NCBI RefSeq assembly: GCF_026723825.1
Contig: NZ_CP113519.1
Location: 4,216,001-4,280,000, forward strand
Length of the DNA: 64,000 bases
Direction: 5' to 3'
DNA from: Pseudomonas sp. GOM7
Lineage (GTDB): Bacteria; Pseudomonadota; Gammaproteobacteria; Pseudomonadales; Pseudomonadaceae
The position numbers and the translations under genes were made by a program. Shown piece after piece: positions 26,334 to 35,982 of the stretch (its first letter is position 1; the number at the start of each line of letters is the position of its first letter). The notes under the pieces are model-generated. The model searched no databases. It was not told the origin of the DNA and was given only the letters and a program-made list of their open reading frames with translations.

Positions 26334-28730
26334 TCACTCCTTCTCCAGCGTCCAGGCCACCAGCGAATCGCCCATGCGGGTGCCGAACGAGCCGTGGCCG
26401 CCCGCCATCACCACCACGTACTGCTTGCCGGTCTTGCCTGACACGTAGCTGATCGGCGTGGCCTGGCCGCCGGCTGGCAGGCGGTCTTTCCACAGTTCCT
26501 CGCCAGTGCGCATGTCGTAGGCGCGCAAGTAGTAGTCCAGGGTGCCGCAGAGAAAGCCCAGGCCACCGCCGGTGATCAACGGCCCGCCGAGGTTCGGCAC
26601 GCCGACGGTCAGGGGGATACCCAGCGGCGCGCTGTCACGGCTGGTGCCGTTCTTGTGCTGCCAGACCTTGTCCATGCTGCGCAGATCCACCGCCGTCACG
26701 TAACCCCATGGCGGTGCCTGGCAAGGCAGACTCAGGGGCGACAGGAAGGGCTTCAGGCTGACCATATAGGGCGCCCCGCGATTGGGTTGCAGGCCGTGTT
26801 CGCTGCCACCGGCAACGGCCTGTTCATCGCCCCCCTCACGCTTGACCAGACGCGAGACGAACGCCAGGTAGTTGGGCGCGCCGAAGAGGATCTGCCGCTG
26901 CGGATCGACCGCCACCGACGGCCAGTTGAATACGCCGACGTTGCCCGGGTAGATCAGCGAGCCCTGTTCCGACGGCGGGGTGAAATCGCCCTCGTAGCGC
27001 AGGCGGTGGAACTGGATACGGCAGGCCAATTGATCAAACGGAGTGCCGCCCCACATGTCGCGCTCGCGCAATGGCTCCTGCGGGGCATAGCTGAGCTTGG
27101 ACGCCGGCTGGGTCGGCGCGGTGAAATCGCCCTCCACCGTGCCCTGCGGCACCGGATGCTCGCTCACCGGCACGATGGGCTGGCCGTTGCGCCGGTCGAG
27201 CACGTAGAGGTCGCCGCGCTTGGTCGGCTGGATGATCGCCGGCACCGGGCCGTCGGGTCCTTGGATATCGACCAGGGTGGGCTGCGACGGCAGGTCGCGA
27301 TCCCAGAGGTCATGGTTGACCGTGCGCAGCTCCCAACGCACCTTGCCGGTGGCCAGGTCGAGGGCCACCAGCGTCGCGGTGAAGCGCTCGGCCTCGGGGC
27401 TGCGCTGCACTGCCCACTGGTCGGGCGTCTGGTTGCCCATGGGGATGTACACCAGGCCCAGCGCCTCATCCGCCGTGGCGATGGTCCAGGAATTGGGCGT
27501 GCTGCGCACGTAGGTTTCACCGGCCGGCAGCGGCTCGGTGGCGTCTGGACGGCCGGGATCGAAGTTCCACACCAGCTCGCCGCTGTTCACGTCGTAGGCA
27601 CGGATCACCCCGCCAGGAGAATCCACCGAACCATTGTCGGTGATCGAACCACCGACTATGACCAGGTGCTCGGTTACCACCGGCGGCGAGGTGGGCAGGT
27701 AGACGCCGAGGGCATCGTCGCCCAGCCCCACCTTGAGGTCGACCTTGCCACCCTCGCCGAAGTCCTCGCAGGGCTTGCCGTCGTACAAGTCGAGGGCATA
27801 GAGGGTAGCGTCGTTGGTTGGCAGGAACAGGCGCTGGGTGCAGCGTGGCGGTGCCGCGCTGCCAGCGGCGGCCACGGCGTCAGGCTTATCCGCAGCGTAG
27901 GCGGCGGCATCGTGGTAGGCCAGGCCACGACAGGTCATGTGCTGGTAATACTCGGCCTGGCGGTTGATCGCCGGGTCGAAACGCCAGCGCTCCTTGCCAG
28001 TATCGGCATCCACGGCGATGGCGATGCTGTGCGGGGTGCAGATGAACAGGTTGTCACCGATCTTCAGCGGCGTCACCTCGTTGGTCAGCTCGGAGGGGTC
28101 GCCCTCACCGGGCAGATCGCCGGTATGGAACTCCCAGGCCTTCTTCAGGCGGCCGACATTGTCCGGGGTGATCTGCGCGGCGCTGCTGTAGCGGTCACCC
28201 TGCGCCGAGCCGCCGTAGGCCGTCCAGTCTCGGGCCGAGGGCTCGCCTGGAGGCGCGGCCATGCGCTCCGCCTCGAAGCTGCCCGCCAGGCGATGGTAGT
28301 CCTGCGTCAGCGAATAGCCCGCCATGCCTGCCCCTGCCAGTAGGCCGAGGCCCAGCAGAACGCTGGCACCATCGCGCCAGGAACGTCCCGGTGCGATATG
28401 CCGGTTGATCCACGGCAGCAGCAACCACAACCCCAGCACGCACCACAGGTCGATGCGCGGTGCCAGTTGCCACCAGTCGAAACGGACTTCGTAAATGGCC
28501 CAGGCCAGGCTAGCCAGTAGCAACAGGGCGTATAGCCATAGTCCTGCGCGGCGACCCTGGAGGATCAGCACCGCCACCGCCAGCAGGCCGAGACCAGCGA
28601 GCAGGTAATACCAGGAGCCACCCAGCCACGCCAGATAAGCGCCACCGAGCGCCATCAGCACACCCAGGATACCGGCCACCCAGGCCGTGACTCTTACCCG
28701 CAGGGGCTGCGTCATCTTGTTTTCAGTCAT
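26334..28730 (-). CDS. gcd: Membrane-bound PQQ-dependent glucose dehydrogenase
   Basis: The 798-residue quinoprotein oxidises glucose to gluconolactone in the periplasm and passes electrons to ubiquinone. Five N-terminal membrane segments (about residues 12-145) precede the PQQ beta-propeller (about 180-790). Family signatures include RDWTAYGG at the propeller start, CRIQFHRLRYEGDFTPP and YPGNVGVFNWPSV. The start MTENKMTQP at 28730 is preferred, with AAGGGG upstream. A Met at 28715 is a possible alternative. It could in principle be a related quinate dehydrogenase, but the GDH-type propeller motifs favour gcd. Confidence 0.88.
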   Translation of the reverse strand: MTENKMTQPLRVRVTAWVAGILGVLMALGGAYLAWLGGSWYYLLAGLGLLAVAVLILQGRRAGLWLYALLLLASLAWAIYEVRFDWWQLAPRIDLWCVLGLWLLLPWINRHIAPGRSWRDGASVLLGLGLLAGAGMAGYSLTQDYHRLAGSFEAERMAAPPGEPSARDWTAYGGSAQGDRYSSAAQITPDNVGRLKKAWEFHTGDLPGEGDPSELTNEVTPLKIGDNLFICTPHSIAIAVDADTGKERWRFDPAINRQAEYYQHMTCRGLAYHDAAAYAADKPDAVAAAGSAAPPRCTQRLFLPTNDATLYALDLYDGKPCEDFGEGGKVDLKVGLGDDALGVYLPTSPPVVTEHLVIVGGSITDNGSVDSPGGVIRAYDVNSGELVWNFDPGRPDATEPLPAGETYVRSTPNSWTIATADEALGLVYIPMGNQTPDQWAVQRSPEAERFTATLVALDLATGKVRWELRTVNHDLWDRDLPSQPTLVDIQGPDGPVPAIIQPTKRGDLYVLDRRNGQPIVPVSEHPVPQGTVEGDFTAPTQPASKLSYAPQEPLRERDMWGGTPFDQLACRIQFHRLRYEGDFTPPSEQGSLIYPGNVGVFNWPSVAVDPQRQILFGAPNYLAFVSRLVKREGGDEQAVAGGSEHGLQPNRGAPYMVSLKPFLSPLSLPCQAPPWGYVTAVDLRSMDKVWQHKNGTSRDSAPLGIPLTVGVPNLGGPLITGGGLGFLCGTLDYYLRAYDMRTGEELWKDRLPAGGQATPISYVSGKTGKQYVVVMAGGHGSFGTRMGDSLVAWTLEKE

Positions 28731-28880
28731 TCTCCATTCCCCTTGCCGCTTCCCCGCCGACAGTCGGGGACACATGGTCAATGGATACGGAGCTGGGATG
28801 AGAGTTCAGCGATTCTGAACGATTGGCGAGGGTTACAGGCCGTTGAAAGGATTCTTTGCGGGAACTCGGGAATTTCAGTG
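28731..28880 (-). repeat. gcd upstream region and left outer flank of repeat element 2
   Basis: No gene. It should carry the gcd promoter. At 28837-28848 it contains AGGCCGTTGAAA, the same 12 bases found beside element 1 at 18084-18095. Confidence 0.5.
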
Positions 28881-29699
28881 TTGATACCGGACTGGCAAGT
28901 TTGTGTGAGTGTTCGGTTGCTTTCGGTGTTCAAGCTGCTTATCGGCGTTCTGCTGAGGTTTCCCGTTTCGCCCTCCCGGGCGAGTCACTTTTGGGGCAAA
29001 AGTAACCAAAACCTCCGCCCTTTCATCCGGCCCTCGCTGCGCGAGGGTTCGCTCACTCCATCGCCGTTCCAGAGGCCCGCCGCGGTGGGCCATCCCAGGC
29101 CCATCGCGGCTTTCGCGACATCCATGCCGCTCAACCTCCTCCACGACGATTCCGTTCGCCCTCCTGGGCGGGCTCTGCACGCGCCTGAACCCTAGGTAAC
29201 CCAGAAGTAGCACGGAGTGCTTGAACATGGGTCAGCCTTAGGGCTGACCTAAATGCCGGCTGCAAGCCGGCAAGCGATCCAAGCGCATGAAACTGCGCGA
29301 ATGAAAGTTTTGGTTTAACCCGGCGGTCACGTCGTGGTTCCACTTTTACCAGACACGCCGGGCAGCCCATGGCATGCCAGTTCGTTCAGGCGGGCGAATG
29401 GCCCCTTCAGGAGGGTGAGTGGAATCGTTGCGTAGAGGGGCGAGCCGCAGGGACGCGGCGAGAGGCGTAATGGGCCAGGGATGGCCCATGTACGCCGACC
29501 CTCGGAGCGACGATAGAGCGAACGAACCCTGGCGAAGCCAGGGCCGGATGGCGGGGCCATGCCTTTTTGCCTTCTTTTGTGGCGTTTGACAAAAGAAGGT
29601 CGCCGGGGGGCGAAACGGGAGATATCAACTAAACACCGATAAGCAGCTTGAACACCGAAAACAACCGAAACCAACACAAACTCGCCAATCAAGTATCAA
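28881..29699. repeat. Repeat element 2: 819-bp non-coding element, second copy
   Basis: It begins with the same 18-bp end as element 1 (28881-28898) and ends with a degenerate complement at 29682-29699 (14 of 18 match). A further 23-nt perfect inverted repeat pairs 28923-28945 with 29636-29658. As in element 1, two divergent half-modules face each other, with hairpins at 28987-29003 (left) and 29570-29599 (right). The central hairpins (29231-29250 and 29256-29272) are identical in sequence to those of element 1. Reading frames inside do not align with those in element 1 as proteins. Confidence 0.8.
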
Positions 29700-29724
29700 C
29701 CCAACACTCCCCCCAAAAATACGA

Positions 29725-29810
29725 AGACCATTGAAAACCACAGACGATTGCACGAATGCAGACATCAGTGCGGCGCAGGATGCCAAAGCCGAGGTAGTTT
29801 TCAACGGCCT
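29725..29810. repeat. Short inverted-repeat element beside repeat element 2
   Basis: About 86 bp bordered by CCATTGAAAACCAC on the left and GTAGTTTTCAACGG(CCT) on the right, which are imperfect complements. It carries the same GTTGAAA-type border found outside both large elements. It lies 16 bp from the trxB stop. Confidence 0.6.
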
Positions 29811-29826
29811 ACCGAGGCACAGGCCC

Positions 29827-30774
29827 TCAATGCCCATCGAGATAACGCTCCACATCCAGCGCCGCCATGCAGCCGGCCCCCGCGGAGGTAATGGCCTGGC
29901 GGTACACCGAGTCGGCCACGTCACCAGCCGCGAATACGCCGGGGATATTGGTGGCCGTAGCGTTGCCGTCGCGCCCGCCGTTGACCACCAGATAGCCGTC
30001 CTTGAGAGTCAGTTGCCCCTCGAACAAGGCGGTGTTGGGCGTATGGCCGATGGCCACGAACAGCCCTTCCACCGCCAGCTCGCTGCGGGCGCCATCCTGG
30101 TGTTTCAGGCGTACGCCGGTGACACCGCGGGCATCGCCCAGCACCTCCTCGACCTCGGCATTCAGGCGCAGCTCGATCTTGCCCTCGGCGACACGCGCCT
30201 GCAGCTTATTCTGCAGGATCTTCTCGGCACGGAAGGCGTTGCGGCGATGGATCAGGGTCACCTTGCTGGCGATGTTGGCCAGGTATAGCGCCTCTTCCAC
30301 CGCCGTGTTACCCCCACCCACCACAGCCACTTCACGGCCCCGGTAGAAGAAGCCATCGCAGGTGGCGCAGGCCGACACACCACGCCCCATGAAGGCTTCC
30401 TCGCTGGGCAAGCCCAGGTAGCGCGCGCTGGCGCCGGTGGCGATGATCAGGGCATCGCAACTGTAACGCCCACTGTCGCCGATCAGCGTGAAGGGCTTGC
30501 CCGCCAGATCCACGGCATTGATATGGTCGAAGACGATCTCGGTGTCGAAGCGTTCGGCATGTGCCTGCATGCGCTGCATCAGCGCCGGGCCGGTCAGGCC
30601 ATGGGGGTCACCCGGCCAGTTGTCCACTTCGGTGGTGGTGGTCAACTGGCCACCGGCCTGGATACCGGTGATCAACAGGGGCTTGAGGTTGGCTCGCGCG
30701 GCATAGACCGCCGCGCTGTAACCGGCCGGGCCGGAACCGAGGATGATGACCTGGGCGTGACGAAGGTTGCTCAT
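29827..30774 (-). CDS. trxB: Thioredoxin reductase
   Basis: The 315-residue FAD enzyme reduces thioredoxin with NADPH. The N-terminal FAD motif is GSGPAGYSAA (residues 13-22), the redox-active pair is C136-x-x-C139 in SACATCDG, and the NADPH motif is GGGNTAVEEA in the second Rossmann fold. The C-terminal FAD block ending AAGDVADS is present. ATG at 30774 gives the normal family length. The longer frame to 30939 lacks similarity. It is divergent from cysZ across a 258-bp region. Confidence 0.95.
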   Translation of the reverse strand: MSNLRHAQVIILGSGPAGYSAAVYAARANLKPLLITGIQAGGQLTTTTEVDNWPGDPHGLTGPALMQRMQAHAERFDTEIVFDHINAVDLAGKPFTLIGDSGRYSCDALIIATGASARYLGLPSEEAFMGRGVSACATCDGFFYRGREVAVVGGGNTAVEEALYLANIASKVTLIHRRNAFRAEKILQNKLQARVAEGKIELRLNAEVEEVLGDARGVTGVRLKHQDGARSELAVEGLFVAIGHTPNTALFEGQLTLKDGYLVVNGGRDGNATATNIPGVFAAGDVADSVYRQAITSAGAGCMAALDVERYLDGH

Positions 30775-31032
30775 GCAGTGACTCCTGGCTGGCGCGAACG
30801 GCCAGCACGTAATAAAAAGGGGACTCTCGAAGCACTTGGGGAAGGCTTGCGGGGGTGAGAGCCCCCGGAAAGCGAGGCTGCGCCCAAGGCTACCGAGCCG
30901 CTCTGGCGCCAGGAAATTTGCATTGCCAATTTCCGGCATAGAGCGGCCCTATCGCCGCCCGCTGGCGCGCTGAACTTTCGCCGCAACGATGAAGTCGGTA
31001 TGGTCGCGCCAAACCATCATCAGGAGGCCATC

Positions 31033-31764
31033 ATGCCCGCCGCTCCCGTCCTGTCCGGCCCGCAATACCTGCGCGAAGGTCTGAAGCTGGTGCTCAGCCC
31101 TGGCTTGCGCCTGTTCGTGCTGCTGCCCTTGGCGGTCAACTTGCTGCTGTTCAGCCTGCTGATCGGTTTTGCCGTGCGCGAATTCGGCGGCTGGGTGGAT
31201 ACCTTCATGCCCACCCTGCCGAGCTGGCTGAGCTTCCTGCAGTACATCCTCTGGCCCCTGTTCGTGGTGTTGGTACTGCTGATGGTGTTCTTCACCTTCA
31301 CTCTGCTGGCCAACATCATCGCCGCGCCGTTCAACGGTTTTCTCGCCGAGAAGGTGGAAGTGGTGGTACGCGGCGAGGATCACTTCCCGCCGTTCAGCCT
31401 TGCCGAGCTGACGGCCATGGTGCCCCGCACCCTGGGCCGGGAGATGCGCAAGCTGGCCTACTTCCTGCCGCGCGCCATCGCCCTCTTGATCCTCAGTTTC
31501 ATCCCGGTGGTGAACCTGGTGGCCGCGCCCCTATGGCTGTTGTTCGGCGTGTGGATGATGGCCGTGCAGTACATCGACTACCCGGCCGACAACAACAAGA
31601 TGAGCTGGCAGGACATGCTCGCCTGGCTGCGCGAGAAGCGCTGGCAGAGCCTGAGCTTCGGCGGCATCACCTACCTGGCCTTGCTGGTGCCGGGGCTGAA
31701 TATCCTGATGATGCCGGCAGCGGTGGCCGGTGCCACGCTGTTCTGGGTGCGCGAGCGCGGCTAG
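31033..31764 (+). CDS. cysZ: Sulfate transporter CysZ (EI24 family)
   Basis: A 243-residue integral membrane protein with long hydrophobic stretches near residues 25-50, 70-100, 145-185 and 205-235. The block NIIAAPFNGFLAEKVE and the following RE-x-RKLAYFLPRA are typical of CysZ/EI24 proteins, which import sulfate for cysteine synthesis. A consensus AGGAGG at 31022-31027 fixes the ATG at 31033. The neighbours trxB and a glycosyltransferase give no further context. The transport role is from the family. Confidence 0.88.
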   Translation: MPAAPVLSGPQYLREGLKLVLSPGLRLFVLLPLAVNLLLFSLLIGFAVREFGGWVDTFMPTLPSWLSFLQYILWPLFVVLVLLMVFFTFTLLANIIAAPFNGFLAEKVEVVVRGEDHFPPFSLAELTAMVPRTLGREMRKLAYFLPRAIALLILSFIPVVNLVAAPLWLLFGVWMMAVQYIDYPADNNKMSWQDMLAWLREKRWQSLSFGGITYLALLVPGLNILMMPAAVAGATLFWVRERG

Positions 31765-31832
31765 CCGGCGTCGTCACAAAAGCGCCACGACAACGACACA
31801 TTGGTTACATCGGCCAGGCAGAGACTGCTCCC

Positions 31833-33029
31833 ATGAACGCATCCTCTCTGCATATTGCGCTGATCAGCGAAACCTTCCCGCCGGAAATCAACGGCGTCGC
31901 CAATACCCTCGGCCGCCTGGTCGAGGGGCTGCGCGGGCGCGGCCATCGTGTGCAACTGGTGCGCCCGCGCCAGGCGGACGACGCAGGCACGCAAAGCGAT
32001 GCCGAACTGCTGCTGACACGCGGCTGGCCATTGCCCGGTTACCCCGGCCTGCAGTGGGGCCAGTCGTCCTTGCACAAGCTCCTGCGTCGCTGGCAGCGGC
32101 AGCGCCCGGATGTGCTCTACATCGCCACCGAAGGCCCGCTCGGTCTTTCCGCCCTGCGCGCTGCGCGGCGTCTGGGGGTGCCGGTGGTCAGCGGTTTCCA
32201 CACCAACTTCCAGCAATACACCGGGCACTACGGGGTCGGCCTGCTGACCCGCGCGCTGACCAATTACCTGCGCTGGTTCCACAACCGCACGCAATTGACC
32301 CTGGTGCCCAGCGTCGGCCAGAAGGTGGAACTGGAACGGCGTGACTTCGAGCGCCTGGCCCTGCTCGCCCGTGGCGTCGACAGCCAGTTGTTCAACCCCG
32401 GCCGGCGCAGTGATGCGCTACGCACAAGCTGGGGTCTGGGGCCGGATGAGCTGGCCGTGGTGCATGTCGGCCGCCTGGCGGCGGAGAAGAATCTCGGCCT
32501 GCTGGTCAAGGCCTACGAGCGCCTGCAGGCAGCCTATCCGCAGCGGCGCATGCGCCTGATTCTGGTCGGTGACGGCCCGCTGCGCAGCAGCCTCCAGGCG
32601 CAACTGCCGGAAGCCCTGTTCTGTGGCCTGCAACGGGGCGAAACCCTGGCGGCACACTATGCCTCGGGCGACCTGTTTCTCTTCCCCAGCCTGTCGGAGA
32701 CTTTCGGCAACGTGGTGCTCGAAGCCCTGGCCTCGGGGCTGGCGGTGGTCGCCTTCGATCAGGCCGCAGCGGCCCAGCACATCCACCACGGTCACAATGG
32801 CGCCCTGGCCCGGCCCAGCGACGAGCAGGGTTTCTGCGAGGCCGCCATCTGGCTGCTGCACGATGCTGAAATGCTGCGCCGAGTACGCCTCAATGCCAGG
32901 CGGCATGCCAGCCACCTGAGCTGGGATGGCATCGTCAGCCAGTTCGAGCAGCACCTGCACAGCGCCCTGCAGGCGCCTGCACAGGCCAACGGCAACGCGG
33001 CCATCGGCAGCCGTGTCTCCCGAGGCTGA
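31833..33029 (+). CDS. Family 4 glycosyltransferase (mannosyltransferase-like)
   Basis: A 398-residue GT-B fold glycosyltransferase. The N-terminal acceptor half begins ALISETFPPEINGVANT, a block seen in GDP-mannose-dependent mannosyltransferases of the MgtA type. The C-terminal donor half has VGRLAAEKNLGLLVKAYERL and the E-x7-E motif in SLSETFGNVVLEALASG. The acceptor is unknown, and a role in glycolipid or surface polysaccharide synthesis is an inference. It follows cysZ by 68 bp and ends 8 bp before the pilR stop on the other strand, with no terminator visible. Confidence 0.83.
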   Translation: MNASSLHIALISETFPPEINGVANTLGRLVEGLRGRGHRVQLVRPRQADDAGTQSDAELLLTRGWPLPGYPGLQWGQSSLHKLLRRWQRQRPDVLYIATEGPLGLSALRAARRLGVPVVSGFHTNFQQYTGHYGVGLLTRALTNYLRWFHNRTQLTLVPSVGQKVELERRDFERLALLARGVDSQLFNPGRRSDALRTSWGLGPDELAVVHVGRLAAEKNLGLLVKAYERLQAAYPQRRMRLILVGDGPLRSSLQAQLPEALFCGLQRGETLAAHYASGDLFLFPSLSETFGNVVLEALASGLAVVAFDQAAAAQHIHHGHNGALARPSDEQGFCEAAIWLLHDAEMLRRVRLNARRHASHLSWDGIVSQFEQHLHSALQAPAQANGNAAIGSRVSRG

Positions 33030-33037
33030 AGGCCGGC

Positions 33038-34378
33038 TCAGTCGATACCGAGTTTCTTCAGGCGATAGCGCATCGAGCGGAAGGTCAGCCCCAGGCGCTG
33101 GGCCGCCGCCGTGCGATTCCAGCGGGTTTCCTCCAGCGCCTGCATGATCAGCTTGCGCTCGATGTCCTCTAGGTAGTCCTCGAGGTTGTCGATCTGCGCC
33201 AGGCTGGCCTCCCCGGCCTCCCCCGCGGGGCTGCAGGCATCGGCCAGGCGCAGGTCAGCGGCGCTGATCTGGTCGTCCTCGCAGAGGGTGTAGGCGCGCT
33301 CGAGCATGTTCTCCAGCTCCCGCACGTTGCCAGGGAAGCGGTAGTTCTTCAGCTTTTCCAGGGCCTCGGCTTGCAGCCTGGCTGGCTCCAGGCCGCTGCC
33401 TTCGGCCAGCCGCGCCAGCATCACTTCGGCCAGTTGGGCGATGTCCTCGCGGCGCTCGCGCAGGGGCGGCACGCGCAGCTCGATGACATTGAGGCGGTAG
33501 TAGAGATCCTGACGAAAACGCCCCGCCGCCACCTCGGCTGCCAGATCCTTGTGCGTGGCGCAGAGGATGCGCACGTCGACCACCACTTCCTGCTGCCCGC
33601 CCACCGCGCGCACGGCCTTCTCCTGGATGGCACGCAGCAGCTTGACCTGCATCGGCAATGGCAGGTCGGCCACCTCATCGAGGAACAGGGTGCCGCCGTT
33701 GGCCGCCTGGAACAGGCCCTGCTTATCTTCGATAGCGCCGGTGAAGCTGCCTTTCTTGTGGCCGAAGAATTCGCTTTCCATCAGCTCGGTGGGAATCGCC
33801 CCGCAGTTGACCGGGACGAAGGGCCGCTCGGCGCGCGGGCCCTGCTCGTGAATCAGGCGCGCCACCAGTTCCTTGCCGCTGCCCGACTCGCCGCTGATGT
33901 ACACCGGCGCCTGACTGCGCGCGAGCTTGTGGATCTGCTTGCGCAGTGCCTTCATCGGCGGCGACTCGCCGAGCAGGCGGCTGTCGACGGGTGCCTCCTG
34001 ATCCTCCGGGGTGCGCAGGCGCATGGCAGCGGCCACCAGTTCGCGCAGCCGGCCCAGCTCCACCGGTTTGGTGACGAAGTCGAAGGCGCCAGCCTTGAGC
34101 GCATTGATCGCGGTATCGAGGCTGCCGTAGGCGGTGATCATCGCCACCGGCACCTGTGGGTGACGCTGCTGGATGTGCTGCACCAGATCCAGACCGGTGC
34201 CATCGGGCAGGCGCATGTCGGTCAGGCACAGGTCGAAGGGCTCGCGGGCCAGCCACTCGCGCGCTTCCTTGACGTTGCGTGCGCTACGGGTGTCCAGCTT
34301 CATGCGGCCCAGGGTGATTTCCAGCAATTCGCGGATATCCGGTTCGTCGTCGACGATCAAGGCTCTCTGGCGGGTCAT
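33038..34378 (-). CDS. pilR: Sigma-54-dependent response regulator PilR
   Basis: The 446-residue NtrC-type activator drives transcription of the major pilin gene with sigma-54. The receiver domain has D10/D11 and the phospho-accepting D54. The AAA+ domain has Walker A GESGSGKE (163-170), a GSFTGA loop (210-215) and Walker B LFLDEV (D234/E235). A Fis-type helix-turn-helix occupies the last 40 residues (RTAAAQRLGLTFRSMRYRLK). GSFTGA instead of GAFTGA is, from memory, usual in PilR. It follows pilS by 2 bp, so the two are co-transcribed. Confidence 0.94.
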   Translation of the reverse strand: MTRQRALIVDDEPDIRELLEITLGRMKLDTRSARNVKEAREWLAREPFDLCLTDMRLPDGTGLDLVQHIQQRHPQVPVAMITAYGSLDTAINALKAGAFDFVTKPVELGRLRELVAAAMRLRTPEDQEAPVDSRLLGESPPMKALRKQIHKLARSQAPVYISGESGSGKELVARLIHEQGPRAERPFVPVNCGAIPTELMESEFFGHKKGSFTGAIEDKQGLFQAANGGTLFLDEVADLPLPMQVKLLRAIQEKAVRAVGGQQEVVVDVRILCATHKDLAAEVAAGRFRQDLYYRLNVIELRVPPLRERREDIAQLAEVMLARLAEGSGLEPARLQAEALEKLKNYRFPGNVRELENMLERAYTLCEDDQISAADLRLADACSPAGEAGEASLAQIDNLEDYLEDIERKLIMQALEETRWNRTAAAQRLGLTFRSMRYRLKKLGID

Positions 34379-34380
34379 GG

Positions 34381-35982
34381 TCAGCTCAGTTTGCGCGGAT
34401 GGGCGAAGGTGATGCGGAAACAGCTACCGCCCTCTTCGCGGGGTTTGTAATCGAGGCGGGCCTGGTTGCTTTCGCACAGCTCGCGGGAGATGTACAGGCC
34501 CAGGCCGGTGCCCTTGTTCTCCGTGGTGTAGAACGGCTCGAAGATATGTTGCTTCTGCTCGGGCGGCACGCCTGGGCCGTCATCGAGTATCTCCAGCACC
34601 GGCAGGTCGCTGGCCTCGTCGCGGAACAGGCGCAGCCAGACCTGGCCGAGCCGGTGCTTCTGCGCGCTGTAGCGCAGGCCGTTCTGCACCAGGTTGGTCA
34701 GCACCTGGTTCAGTTGTTGGGGATCCATGCGCGTCTGCAGGCTGCCGCTCTGGGTCTGCAGGTGAAGCTGCCGGTCGGCCGGCGCCGAGCTGCGGAACTC
34801 GCTGGCGAAGCGATGCAGCCAGTACTTGAGGTCGAGCAGTTGCGGCTCGGCCTGGCGCCGCCGGGAAAGCTGCAGCACGTTCTCGATCACCAGGTTCATG
34901 CGCTTGGAATGATCCTGAATGATCTGCGCCAGACGCTGATCCGGCCCCTGCAGATCCTCGGACTCCTGCAGCAATTGCGCGGCATGGCTGATGGCGCCGA
35001 GCGGGTTGCGGATCTCATGGGCAATACCGGCGGTCAGGCGCCCGAGCGAGGCCAGCTTGAGTTGCTGCGCCTGCTGGGCGATCTGCGAGATATCGTCGAG
35101 AAACACCAGGGTGTGCTGCTGCATGCCGCGCTGCAAGGAGATGAAGCTGGGTTGCAGCACCGGGCCGTCGATCTGGGCCTGCAGGCTTGCCGGGCGCAGG
35201 GTGGGGTTGTGCTGCCATTGCTGCAGGCGTTTGACCAGCTCAGGGCAATGCGGGTCGAGGATCTTGCCGGCCAGTTCGCCCTGCCCCAGCAACTGTGTGG
35301 CGCCCTGATTGGCCAGCAGCACACGATGCTGGGTATCGAGCACCAGGATGCCGGTGCGCATGCGCTGGATGATCTGGGTGTTGAGCTCTTCGAGGTTGGC
35401 CACATCCGCTGCGCGCTGTTCGGCCAGGGTCTCGCTCAGGCGCAGGCGCCGGGTGATGCCCTGAATGAACAGGGCGCCGGCGAAACACAGCGAGCCCAGG
35501 GCCCCCGCCTGCACGTACTGGGACGAAGCGGCGGGGTAGCGCAGACTCAGGTAGAAGGTGGTGAAGATCAGCGCCAGCGCGGCGATGGCGGCGATCAGCA
35601 GACCGATACGGCCGCGCAGAAGGATATTGGCAATGGCCACCGCCACCACCAGCAGGTTGCCGATACCGCTGGGCGTGCCACCGGCGGCGTAGAACAGGGC
35701 CGAGAGGAAGATCACATCCACCAGCGCCAGGCTGAACAGTTGCAGCATGTGCCGGGGTTTGTGCACCAGCACGGCGATGAAGATATTGGTGATCAGGTAG
35801 ATCCAGCTACCGGTGCGAAACAGCTCGATATGCACCAGATCGAGCAACTGCTCGTCGAGCTTGCTGGAAATCAGCAGCACCAGCGCCAGGCCGATGCTCA
35901 GCCGATAGAAATGGTAAAGCCTGAGAATCCGCCGGGCCGGTACGCTGTCCAGGCCTGCGAAGCTCTCAGCGATCACCGGCAT
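34381..35982 (-). CDS. pilS: Sensor histidine kinase PilS
   Basis: The 533-residue sensor has six membrane segments in residues 25-175, then a PAS-like linker (about 195-300) and a kinase core. The H-box AHEIRNPLG places the phospho-accepting histidine at H322. The ATP-binding N, G1 and G2 boxes are visible near the C-terminus (LVQNGLRYS, DDGPGVP, GTGLGLYIS). PilS responds to pilin level in the membrane and controls PilR. The start at 35982 overlaps the end of the upstream small gene by 17 bp. Confidence 0.93.
   Translation of the reverse strand: MPVIAESFAGLDSVPARRILRLYHFYRLSIGLALVLLISSKLDEQLLDLVHIELFRTGSWIYLITNIFIAVLVHKPRHMLQLFSLALVDVIFLSALFYAAGGTPSGIGNLLVVAVAIANILLRGRIGLLIAAIAALALIFTTFYLSLRYPAASSQYVQAGALGSLCFAGALFIQGITRRLRLSETLAEQRAADVANLEELNTQIIQRMRTGILVLDTQHRVLLANQGATQLLGQGELAGKILDPHCPELVKRLQQWQHNPTLRPASLQAQIDGPVLQPSFISLQRGMQQHTLVFLDDISQIAQQAQQLKLASLGRLTAGIAHEIRNPLGAISHAAQLLQESEDLQGPDQRLAQIIQDHSKRMNLVIENVLQLSRRRQAEPQLLDLKYWLHRFASEFRSSAPADRQLHLQTQSGSLQTRMDPQQLNQVLTNLVQNGLRYSAQKHRLGQVWLRLFRDEASDLPVLEILDDGPGVPPEQKQHIFEPFYTTENKGTGLGLYISRELCESNQARLDYKPREEGGSCFRITFAHPRKLS

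Noticed and set aside
28743..29692. Small frames in repeat element 2 (28743-29195 and others)
   Set aside because: Same reason as for element 1. They also cross the terminal repeat.
33038..34378. PilR loop GSFTGA instead of GAFTGA as a defect
   Set aside because: As far as I recall, PilR proteins of Pseudomonas normally have GSFTGA, so it is not an oddity.
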